Source: Rachycentron canadum
Lineage: Eukaryota; Chordata; Actinopteri; Carangiformes; Rachycentridae
NCBI GenBank assembly: GCA_038496675.1
Contig: CM076651.1
Span: forward strand, 21,669,299-21,733,298
DNA: 64,000 nt
Direction: 5' to 3'
In this document: piece by piece, positions 50,601-62,600 of the stretch
Position numbering within the stretch: position 1 is the first letter of the stretch
Layout: every line of letters begins with the position of its first letter
Position numbers and translations under genes: made by a program
The notes under the pieces: model-generated
Seen by the model: the letters and a program-made list of their open reading frames with translations, nothing else
The model's database searches: none
What the model was told of the DNA's origin: nothing

Positions 50601-53600
50601 CTATGTCTGAGTTTGCATTATGGGTTCAGTTACATAAATTATAACAATACCAAGCTTATTATCTCAGAGAAAAGAAAAGGAAAAAAAAGAACCTACTAGA
50701 CATTACAAATGAGGGAACAGTGGCCATTTGACTATGTTAGCCTGTCTGGTATTATGAGAATGAATTTGAGAAATAAATTTGAAGAGGTTAATAAGAGGCA
50801 CTCACCCAGAGGTAACCCTGTGGTAAGGCTGTGCTGGCAGTGCAGAAACCAATGAGGCTGGACTGAGATGGACTGTGAAGGGCTGCCTCCAGCTACACAT
50901 ACAGAGAGAAAAGTGTTTGTAAAACCAGTATAGGAGAAGTGTGCTTTATATGTAATAAATATGTAATGAGATTCAGGATGTTCTGAGGACACCCCCATGG
51001 AGGCATTACAGACATGTCCAGCTGATCATGCTGGAACTGTCAGTGCCCTAGGAAGGTCATATGGATGTGGCAAATCAGAGTGTGCCAAATCACAGGAGGT
51101 TGTGGAGGAGCCTGTGGAGGTGGGCTACTAAGGGTTTGCAGGATGTCCACTTTGCAGCAATTACTGCTGGGACCATCAGATAAGCAAAGCTGGCTGTAGA
51201 TCAAGACAGGAGATTTATGGGTAAATGCTGTTGCAATACAAGCTGGGGTCTGATCAATCCCAGCTGGGTTGCCTGGGCATGATTGTCCAAAACTGAAAAA
51301 CCCGAAATAACTGATGACCCAAGGTCACGTCAAGGCCACTTTCCGTTTGTCCTCAGAAATATGTACATTTCAGCTGAAATTAATAAACATTTTAAATAGC
51401 AAATACATTCATTCCAGCTTTACAGTATGTGTTTATTTTAGCATTCATTTTTCTATACATGTTACTAATGCTTGGAACCCTTTTGACAGATCTTTGCACT
51501 CACTGCCCAAACTTGCCAGGTGTTGAGGAGAGACAACAGTGGATACTAGACTAGCCATGATACTCGTATGACGAGGACGACGATAGGCCCGTAACTTAGT
51601 ACCCATACCCTCTGCTAATGCTAACTGCAAAGCAACTCAGCCTGTGATACTAGTCCAGTCCAGTCCACCTGTCCTGCCTGCCCTGGTCCAACACTTCTCT
51701 TACTGCTCTTGCTTCTTCTCTGACCCTAACCTGCCCAGTACAGAACATATACGGTACGGTTTCTTGGTGCACTGTAAATCCAACCAAAGCCAAAGCACAG
51801 ACACAAAGTGTAACAGTCCTCCCTCCTTGTTTGTCTGCACCCAGCAGAAGCTCTCACCTTCAGTATGTGTGCTTTAGCAGAGAAAACAGGCAGTTTGCAG
51901 CTAAACAGTGGAAAACTGAATGGAGCTTTTGTCTTCTCATCTTCATCAGCACACTCCCACCCTGGAGCGTTTTCCTTTCCTAAGCAGGCACACACACATA
52001 AAAATCAATTCAGTCCTTTGATGCTGTTTTCCGGTTATGTTTGCTCTGGTGTTGTGTATTTGTGTAGCCGCCTGTAACCATCTGTTACTATAACCATGCT
52101 CCTGTGACATGTGAAAGAAACTGGAACTAAATTACATGTTTCCATTTTCTCTTCTGTTGTTTATCAGTATGACATCACACTAGTGATTACTTCACATTTT
52201 CCTTCACCAGTTATCATGAAATACACCAAAGCTTTGAGCTACAGAAACCAGAAATTACAGTGCTGAACTTACTCTGAGCGATCTTGGCAAGATGAAGCCG
52301 GTTCACCCATGAGATCTTACTGAGGGGGCTGGGAGTGTTAAAGACCACCATGATGCTCACCGGACGACCAGACCTGGGAGTGGAAACAAAAGCATGTTAA
52401 GATTCCTGTGCCTGGTGAAAAGGACTACAACTGAGCTCCAGCTTCTTGGTACTGAGCCTGTCTAATGTGAACCTGAAACTCACTTGTCAGGTTTGCCTGG
52501 TACAGACAGACGCAGGCGACACTTGTTGGCGTTCTGGATCTCTTCCTCCTTCAGACGGATGAGTCTCAGCAGAGCCAGACACCAGTCCTGAGAAACAGTG
52601 GTGTTCAGATTCTGACAAAGGGACACAAGGTTGGGCCAGTTAGGTTTTTCTTTTTCTTTATTAACATTGTCTGAGAAAGATGGAAAAAATGCAAATGCAC
52701 TTATGCCCATCTGAGCACCTGTGGGTCTTATAATTACCGCTGTCAGCGGTCAGTGGTGCAGTGTTTCACTGTTATTTTAAGAACATGTGAGTGACATGTG
52801 ACTAAATAGGTAGATGCAGAAGGCATGTAAGTGTTTCCCTTTCATCGTGATTGGTGAAGAGACTGAGTGCGACCCTGTGAACCATGCTCCTGGTTCAGTG
52901 ACTGTTTTCTACACCATTAAAAGAGCAGCAGTGACATGGGCATGCCCTGAATGTGCTTGGGCCACACCACCTAGACCATGATCTCAAAAATAAAGCCCAA
53001 ATTGAAATAGAGTGACTTGGTCATAAATGAGGATCTGTATTGTACTGATCAGCCACTATGACCACCAGCATAATATTAAGTAGATCCCCCTTTTTCTGTT
53101 ATTCACTTCGCCTGTCAGTGATGATCATGTATGTCTGTGAGGATTTGAATAACTGAGGTGTAAATAATGAACAAATGGCCACTTTTCAACAAATGCCACC
53201 CACTTGAAAAGTGTGTAGATCAACAACAGTAAGGTGGCATCAGACATTTATATCTGTAAAGAACTCTGTGACAGAGACAGTTTACCTGTACTTTTCAGTC
53301 TAACACACAGCCTGCAGGCTGTGTAATAGTCAGCACTGACCTGAAATACAGTGATAATGATTCAACAGAGGAGACCTGAGGAGGCCTCAGCTTCACCTGT
53401 AATAGACAGTAAAATAAACCAAACTGTCCTTTTTACTAAGCATCTGACAGTGCTCGTCCTTTTCATACCATGAAATTCACTCCAGGCATTATTGACAAAC
53501 AGGTTGGGCAGGTTCTAGATATTTTAAAGAGGCAGGAATAGAGAGATGAAGCATTACATTCTTAGAGCAGCTCTTTCCTTCTATGGAGAGTTAACTGAAA

Positions 53601-56600
53601 ACAACAGTGGATGTTACCTGGTAGGTTCCATGGAGCGTGGCCACCAGCAGTGAGACCTCCTCCACCACAGCCAGGTCGTGTTGCAGTTCCTCCAGCTCCT
53701 CGTACAGTCTGGGGGGGCCAAGGAACAGTTTCCCTGAAACACAGGCAGCCACAGTTTCTCTGTCAGCTTCACATCTAAACATCATCCACTGACAATAATT
53801 TAATTACTACCAAATGAACATAAAGTGATCTGAGTGGAAACCCTCACTGTGGGAGACAGGGAAGGTGTGGGGGGTGATTGCTATGTGATCAGTTATAGAT
53901 ACATGTACCATCGACACTTTGACAGTCTCTCTCTTTCTCTCCTGCTTCATTTTGTGCAAGAGTGGAGACACCTGTCCATGGAGGTGGACTGCACCTGAGG
54001 AGGGAGGCTTCTCTCTCTCCCACTTGCCGAGCAGCCAGGAGACCTCACCTACCGTGTGGGCTACATTTCACATCAATTGGCTTGTGTTATATATATTTTA
54101 CTTTGACCACATACCCTTCACTCATTCACACATGCACCACTGATCCTGAACCACTGCCATGTTTAATTTAGTGATATGTTTAGTTTAATAAATCTCCTAT
54201 TATTATACTGATTATTACTGATTAATATAATAATCAGTGAATTGATCATCTGAGACAATGAAAACTATATCAATTAAAATATTGCTTATTTTATATTAAA
54301 TGAAATGGATAAAAGGTTTCAGTGGATGTGAATCTGGACAACATTCATACAGTCACCAACCTGTTTAGTTTTAAATCAGTGATTTTTGCATTTCAAGCCA
54401 CAAAGATCTGTGTATTTAAAAAAACAAAAAAACAAAACAATAATTTAAAAAAAATATTTCAGTGTTTTCATTTTAAACAGGCATCAACTTTTGGAGCTAC
54501 AACATGCAGTTCCTCTAGTGACTGCTAGAATCTGGTCTCTATAGCTAATTTCCTCCTTCATGATGAACTGTAAAGGAGTGAATTGTTATGTAACTCACGT
54601 TTTTACATTTTTTAGATTAAAGATTAACATTATATTGAGGTCGTGGCCTCCTTGATTGACAGGTAAGTGAGCCTATGCTTGACACAAACCAGCTCCAAGC
54701 AAAGTCTCTGCTCCACCTGCTCCCCACCTCCTTGTCCATTTTATATTATCTTGGAGTTAGAGAACGAGTGAGGCACTACCAAGGTGGCAATGGTGGGAAT
54801 GCTCACTCTGAGCTTCAAAACTGCTCTCCAGAAACCTGTGGGTGATGTCAGGGGCCTCCCTGATCTTTACTTATTTTTAAAATTTATTTTTGTTGAATTA
54901 AAGAATAAAGAAAGGTAGTCACATGGCATAGAAGTAAAGGTAAATATAAATGAATATTTTATCAGAACAGTGCAATTTACTTTCATAATTAATTAATATG
55001 GGGAAAAACAATGTGTGTCCTTCACAGGTAGTGTGACCAGCAGAGTCCTCCAGGATCAAGCTAATGTTGCTCTTCAAAACTGCTGTTTGTTGGTTGTTGT
55101 AGTCGACACTACAACCTTTTTTCTGAAATTCATCTGTGGGGATTTTTGCCCACTCATCCTTGCAGAACTCAGCCAGTTGAGAGAGGTTGGAGGGGTATCT
55201 GGTATGTACCAACTTCTTCAGGTCTCGCCACAACATTTCAGTTGGATTAAGGTCTGGACTTTGACTGGGCCAATGAGTATGAATCCTCTTTCTCTGAAGC
55301 CATTCCTTTCTATTTTTGCTGGAATGCTTTGGGTCATTGTCTCGTTGCATAATTCATTTTCGTCTCAGCTTCAACTCCCTGACTGATGGCAGGAGATTCT
55401 GGTCAAGAATTTGTTGATATACTGGAGAATTCATGGTTCCTTGGATAATATGGTGTCTACCAGGTCCAGAAGCAAATTAGCAGCCCCAGACCTTCACATT
55501 TACACCACCATGCTTCACTGTTGGGAGGAGGTTCTTTTCTTCATATGCAGTGTTGGCTTTTCTCCAAACATGTTGATTTTGATTCTGACCAAATAATTCT
55601 ATTTTGGACTCGTCTGTCCAGAGAATGGACTTCCAGAAGGCCTCTGGTTTGTCTAAGTGCTCTCTGGCAAAAAATGAAACGGGCAGCTTTGTTCTTTTTT
55701 GAGAGCAGAGGCTTCCTTCTAGCAACCCTTCCATGAATGTCATGGCTATTCAATTTTCGTCTGATTGTAGATGCATGCAAATTTGTCCCAGATGCTACCA
55801 GAGAGGTCAGCAATTCTCTAGAGGTGATGTGTGGGTTGGCCTTTACCTGATTTATTATTTTTCTGGTGCTTCTGGTTGATAGTTTTGATGGTCATCCACT
55901 TCTAGTCTGTTAACTGCATGACTTAACCAATGCAGCTAGGGGTTCACTTACTTTACTTACTTGCACATACACTAATTCCATGTTTCATGTAGTTTTTGGG
56001 CTACTTAAACAGGTCCCACTAAACAAGTACATGCAATTGATAAAAATATATCTGACATGTCATACATAAACTGGTGATGATAAAATAAGAAAATCATGGT
56101 AAAACAACAGAAACATCTAAACTGCTCAAGGGGTTCACATACTTTCAAGCAGCACTGTATATTATAAACCATAATTGGTGAATAAAGCTTGACGTACAGG
56201 TGCAGAAGTGTGCAACAAGTTCTACTTTCAGTGATCTTATATTAAGGCTCATGTTGGTAGAAACTGTTACCCACTGATATTAGCTGGTTCCAGTGGTGAA
56301 TGATGTGGAAATCACCTCTGCTCACTGAGATTTCTGCTGCAGCACCTGGTTAGCTCAGGTCTGATCAGCATCAGCCCTCTGTCATTTTTGTGATGGCAAG
56401 ACAGCATCAGACATACCAATATCTGCTTTCCTTTGTTTTTTTTAGAGCGGGTATTGAGGGGGAGATTTAGTGCCATTTTTACCATTCAGAAGCCATAATG
56501 CACCATAGCACAGACATGAGTGACTTTCACTTCCTCGTGTCAGAACGCCCAACACAAAATTTCAGAGCAACAGTTCAGGACTTGAAATGAAACCAAGTAC

Positions 56601-59600
56601 TCTAGTAGAGGCAGTCTGAGTGCCAGGTCACAAGTTAAATACTGCCCCTTTATTTACACTTCCCTTATGAGTTTCATGAGCAGGCATCCATGTCAGCACA
56701 GCTTTAGTCACATTTCTGTGTAATGTTTGGTGTTTTAAAGAATGACCTGCATGATGTCTAAACAAAGCGGTTAAAACAGAGATTATATCTTTGGTGTTTT
56801 AGAGAACGACCTGCATGATGTCTAAACTAATCTGTTAAAACTGTGATTATATATTACAACTGCATTCATTATCAAACACATGACACCAATGTGTCAGCAT
56901 ATCCTATGGAGGTGGACAGGTGAGCAGGTCACGTTCACTAAAAAACATTTCAGTGTAATTTTACATCTCCTCTATCACACTTCTCTCAGGAGTTTTCTCT
57001 GGAGATATTCTGAGAGACCCAATAAAAAATAAAGCAGATTTCAGGTAAACACAGAAGTAACCAAATCCTACTAGGCTGGATGGTGGGTCCAGACAGGCTG
57101 GGATTGTGGCATGGAGTTAATGAGGATGAGAGGTGTGCTGGTGTGTCAGTCACTTACCTGCAGCAGCAGGATGAACTGAGGGAAGCGTTGGATGGGTTTG
57201 ACCATCAGGCCATACAGAGTGATTCTGTCTGGACTGGAGACCTGCTTTTTCTGAAAGTCACATGGAAGGAAGATTGGGTGACTGAAAGTCTAACATGTCA
57301 AATCAATACCATGTGAGATTGCATGAGGATCTGTAAAGAGGGCCAGCCCTTGCTATGTGAGGTTGGGAGTTGGGTATAGGTGGGGTGGCTTTCAGTATTC
57401 TTCTGTAAAGATTGTCTCTGGAAAGGGATGCTGCTGTTGAATTTTCTGAATGTCTTGTCTGAACAACAGACTAAATCATATTCACAACTATTATACTTGA
57501 GAAACTTCAATGACAAGTATTTCATATTGAACCTAGCTGTTAAAATGGCCTGATAACAACACTAGAGAGAAGTCAGAACAGTTTTCACATCAACACTGCA
57601 GATACACAGACCTACATTGTCCCTATAAAGGCCCGTCTGTTTATTTATGGTTCATGAGTCTTGTCCATGCATGAAAATTACTTATTTTTGCACTGATGCA
57701 TCTAGATCATCTACAATAACAAACAAGCTGAGTACAATGAACTACAATGTGCTGCTTTATTTTATTTTTTTACTTAAATGTTTAGTTAATTTTTATGCAG
57801 AAATGTTGGACTGATGCTTAATAAAACAAAGTGGGGGCACCTTGAGGAAGTCCAGGAATGCAGGTTTAGACATGCAGGCCTTCTTGATCAGAGTCATGGC
57901 ATTGGTGAAGTTATTGATGTAGTCACTGTACACATTCAGAACCATTAACTTTGAGAACTGTGGAGGAAATAGAGATTGATTAGAGATGCACCAACTGCAA
58001 TGTTATTGGCTGATTTCTGATTGTTTAAGTCTGACCTGCTGATTGTGATTGTGACTGTCACTGTAACTGACAGTTTCACAACATGTTGTAACTTTTTTCT
58101 GATGGACAATTTAGTTATTATAATAATGTAATGTAATTCAACATGTTCATAATAAAATTTTGACTGTTAATTGCTTCATGGTTACCACTTTCTACTGTTC
58201 TGACCGCTCCTCAGCGATGGATGGTCATTATTATTGATTAATGCCACTATCCAATTATTATTATTATTATGATTAATTATGCAGCCTTTCTTCTAATAGG
58301 TCTCTTGGAAGAAAACATCTGGTTCATAAAATATCTGTAAAAATAGAAGTTAATACGGTCACTAAACAAGGAAGTTAGTGAGTACTTTTAAATTCATTTC
58401 ACTTTCAAAATTGAATTAAACAATTAAAAACTAGATCATTTTCCAACAAACAATAAAACAAAAGTTTTATCAGGTTTTCAGATTTCAGTTGTAGTCATTT
58501 TTTCTTAGAAAGGTTCAAACTCAGAGAAATTACCCGATGTGTTGATGATGATGCTATGATAAGAGCTGCCCCAATTCTCTACAAGATAAGGAAAGAAGCT
58601 TCCCATCGTATCTCCTTTAACACTGGACATACCTTTATGAAAGAAAAGGATAAAATCCCATCCAGCAATTCCTTGCTGCAGCAACATTTAAAGTGACACC
58701 GTTGCAGACTGCAGACTCTCATAAATGTAGAATGTAGAAATGTAGAAACCACAGAGCATCTGTTTTATGTTTGTGACTTGATGGGGTATACTGAATATTC
58801 CTTTGTTCTATAGACAAAGGAAGGCTACAGAGAACATTATCTCCCACAATTCCCCACTTATCACAACCCAACATGAGTCCCCCCAGAAACCTCACTGACC
58901 AGTGAGTCACTGTAACATGTGAACAAGGTGTGAACAGATACAGATATTATGTTTCACCCCTATATGTCACCCTCTGCTCTCCAAGTGAGAGCCACAAGTC
59001 CTTTTCTCTATGCTCCTCCAAAAAGAGCAAAAAGGCTCTCAGCAACCAGGTTAGCACTACTGCTACCTAGAACATCAGCTCTATGCACGTCTGCTCACAG
59101 CAGACTGCTTTACTTCACTCTTCCAGCAGCAGTGATGTGAGTGCATGCTTTAAGGAACCATGGGTGAACAAGTTTAACTCAGTGCCAGCTGCTACAACAC
59201 AAAGCCTGCCAGTTGTTTTTCAAAGCAACAGGATCTACAGCAGAGTTAGTGTGGAAATTATATAAAGAGGAATGGCACAGCACTTTTTGACATATCACGT
59301 AACCCTGACAACACTAAATTGGATCAGATCTGAGGAAAGCAGATTTAGAATTTACCATATTATCATAGGAAAAATAACTGCACACAGTTCTCTGTTGCTC
59401 TGGAGGAGCTTTGTCAAGTCTAAGAGTTAAACCCTTAGTGACGACATCAGTTTGTTGAATTCAGAGATAAGAGTGACCCACTGGAGAAATAAGAAATAAG
59501 CAGAAGTCAAATCACTCAAGGAAGGAAAGGGTCTATGTGACTGACCGAGGCAACAAACAGGTCTCCAATCTTCTCACTGTGATCCCACTCAGCCACACGG

Positions 59601-62600
59601 GATGCCAAGGCAATCTGGAACATGGAGTGGCATTGATGAATCTCCTGCAGACGGTAAAAGATCTGACGTACCTTCTTCGGGTTCATAATCCAGTTCTGTG
59701 GCTCCAGCAAAGGCTTCTGGTATTCCTGACAGAGAAAGAAAAGTCGCTTTGGTATATAACAGAATTTTATAGCATGCACAGCTAGTTTCTGTTATTTTTG
59801 CACCAGCATGTAGCAGGGCAGTGCAGTGAAGTGCATGCTCAAGACCCAATTGTGTACTTTGATGCTGTGAGCTACGTCTCAAGATGAACAGCGAATACTG
59901 ACCGCTGGACTCATCAATCCTCCATTTTTTTTTTTTTTTTTTTGTTGAAATAACATCTTTCCACTCTGACATGCAGTAATAGTCCAGTTATCTGACGACA
60001 GACTCACCTGCAAGATTCTCTTGAGAGAGTCAAGGTAGCTGCTCTCACTCTGAACAATAGAGCTCAGGATGAGGCGTCTGACAACCTGAAGGAAGCAGTG
60101 AGAAGCTCTGTTGAAACACTGTTTCAATGATACCACTATGCATATTGTAAATTCTCAAATAAAAACTTATCTAACAGGAAAAATAAGAAAAAATTGTTTC
60201 CACCTAATTTAGGTGTTAGCTCGTTGTTTTCTTTGGCTCATTTTTTTCATACCAACATGTTTGTCTTTACATAATGCACATCTGGTATCATTTTAGGAAG
60301 CTATTAGCTTTGTTACAGAATTTACAGCTCCACTTCTCTATGGTGTAAGTATGAAGTTTTTACTATATAATCAGAGAGTAAAAGAATAACAGAGTCACAA
60401 TAAAACAGTCACTGAGTAACAGAGTCTCTGAGTAACAGTCCTAGTAACAGTCACTGAGTAAGAGTCACAGTAACAGAGTCACCGAGTATCAGTGTCACAG
60501 TCACAGTCCCCCTCGAGCATTGACTTTGTGGTTCTATCATCTGATGTATGGCCATAAGTCTTGGACATATGGGTAAAGAGAGGGTCAGAGTTGTCAAATG
60601 ATCACCACCTGGTGTTGAGTTGGATCAGATCGTAGGGAAGACTGCTGGACAGACTTGGTAAACCCAAAGGAGTAGTGAGAGTCTGGTGGAGGCCCCTGTC
60701 TGGGAAGTAAGCTTTGAGGAACTTCTGAACCTGATTAACAGTATGAGACAGTATGGATGAGGCAGAGTCTAAAGGCTTGATGTCCAAAGACTCAGGGGAA
60801 GCCAGATGTGGATGACATAAGTTGCAAAACGTAGGTAGAAAGCAGAAAACCTACCAGGCGTATGAAATGGTAATCAAATTGGTATATGGCAAAGGAGGAG
60901 CTCCCATTTATGAAATTCAAATCCCCAATCGCACTGATGAAAAAGAAACATATGACAATGACATGGCATGTGCCAAGTTCATAGGAATGGTCAGACAACC
61001 TCTGCGAAAGATTGAAGACAAAAAGATTGATTGAAAATTGCCTCTTGCCAGCCTCTTGCTATCAGTTATAATAGCTAGTGACAATGACGTCTCCACCAAA
61101 GAATGTGAGATTGTCTATGTCTGTGTCATTGATAATGGGAGACCAGAGAATATCCTAATTGTTCTAATCCTAAAGATCCTAGTTATTGATGCCACACTAC
61201 AGAAAAAAAAGGGTGCAACCAACAGAGAAGGTTGGTCACACCAGCAACAACAACAACCAGTCTGGCGTCACTGAATTAAAGAGTCATAAAGTCAGAGCAA
61301 CAAAGCTCACAGAGTCAGAGTCACAGAGGCCACATTATATATACTTTATACTGTAATGTCCCACATAACATGAACCATGGAGGTAAGACATAAAAAAGGT
61401 GGTCATTCTTAGAGTCTGTTACAAAACATTATCTGTACTGTAAAGTTCCATGTGTTACATTTAGTGTAATTGACATTTCAACAGCACTACATTTCCGGTT
61501 TCCAACAGGCCACAGCAGTCCCCATCACTAATTTATGGCTTCTGCTTAACTTTTGTTTTGATCAGTCTTACACTACCTTTGGAATTCAACACCTCCTGCA
61601 GATCCCCAAAAAATTCCTTAGCCTTGGAGAAACACCTTCCTCTAAACCTGTGTCAGCTAAAGGAATGGTTCTTTCTACAGTTTGGGTAAATAAACCCCAC
61701 AATACAAACTGCAAATGTATTATTTATTCTAATTGCATATCTAAAGTAAAATTGATAAATGTACCAGATACTGAGGTTAATTATTGAAGGACGTGTAGCT
61801 ATAATGACTGTAATGCAATACCTACAAATTATATGTAATTGTCTAAAGAAAGTATAAAAGATTTTCTTCTAATTTTCCTCTGTCACTGTGTAACACAAGG
61901 TAACTAATTTTAAAGAAGATAACCTGGCCGCCTGGCGAACATACACACACCTGCTGACTGCTGAGCCCCTCTGGCATGGGGCAGAGTTGTGGTGCAGGGT
62001 GTTTTAACTCACACACAGACACATCCATGTAACCTACATCATCCTTTCCCTCACCTGAAAAACACAAACGTTGAATTTACACAGACAAATAAACACACAG
62101 GAGTCTTCAGGTAGACTTGTTACAAACACATGCACAATGGCAGCTTAAAAGGAGCTATTTTTGAGTTTTGCTATTGCTACATAGCTAATGTTAGCATTGA
62201 AACCTATTTACTTAAAAATATAAAGAAACATAAGTTCAGCATCAAGCTTTTTTTACTCACCAACAGCTATCTCCAGAAATGGTGAACAACCCTCTTGTTT
62301 TGATTCTATTTCTATCACTTGTTTTTTTCCAATGAACTTAGCATGCTAACCACCTAGCCCTTGTCCAGTTGGCCTGTCTTGTCACTGCAGTGTCCAGTCT
62401 GCCCTAAAGACATAACTGCTCAGAAGGCATATCATAATCTCTTGTATTGTAAACACAACAATGGCTGTCCTTGGCAACCCATTTCACATTCTGCATAAAA
62501 TAACCAGTAATGATCAGTGCAGTCATGGTGCCAAAGGAACTACTAATCATTTTTTTTCTGCAAACTGAGCACATGATCTGAACTTCCCAGAAAATCCCAG

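Larger units (their letters stand above)
47908..50646 (+). mobile_element. Ty3/gypsy (sushi-like) retrotransposon, internally deleted
   Basis: Begins TGTTATGGG at 47908 and ends ATAACA at 50646. ATAC flanks both sides (47904-47907 and 50647-50650) and is probably the target-site duplication. The 5' LTR is complete (47908-48321); the 3' LTR is cut to 66 bp (50581-50646). Gag, protease, RT start, RNase H, integrase zinc and C-terminal parts follow in order, with large deletions. It lies in an arhgef10l intron, antisense to the gene, and its 5' end is only 27 bp from the splice acceptor preceding exon 47880-47669. Confidence 0.88.

Noticed and set aside
52587..52588. Alternative acceptor (CAG before GACTGG) for the arhgef10l exon 52611-52484
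   Set aside because: The acceptor at 52612 adds NLNTTVSQ, which matches known ARHGEF10L proteins and keeps phase; the internal CAG is part of the coding sequence.
55015..55736. Plus-strand open frames in the Tc1 element
   Set aside because: Antisense shadows of the Tc1 transposase on the minus strand.
60602..60790. Treating this open frame as a normal arhgef10l exon
   Set aside because: Flanking exons join in frame without it in agreement with known proteins, and its length is not a multiple of three.
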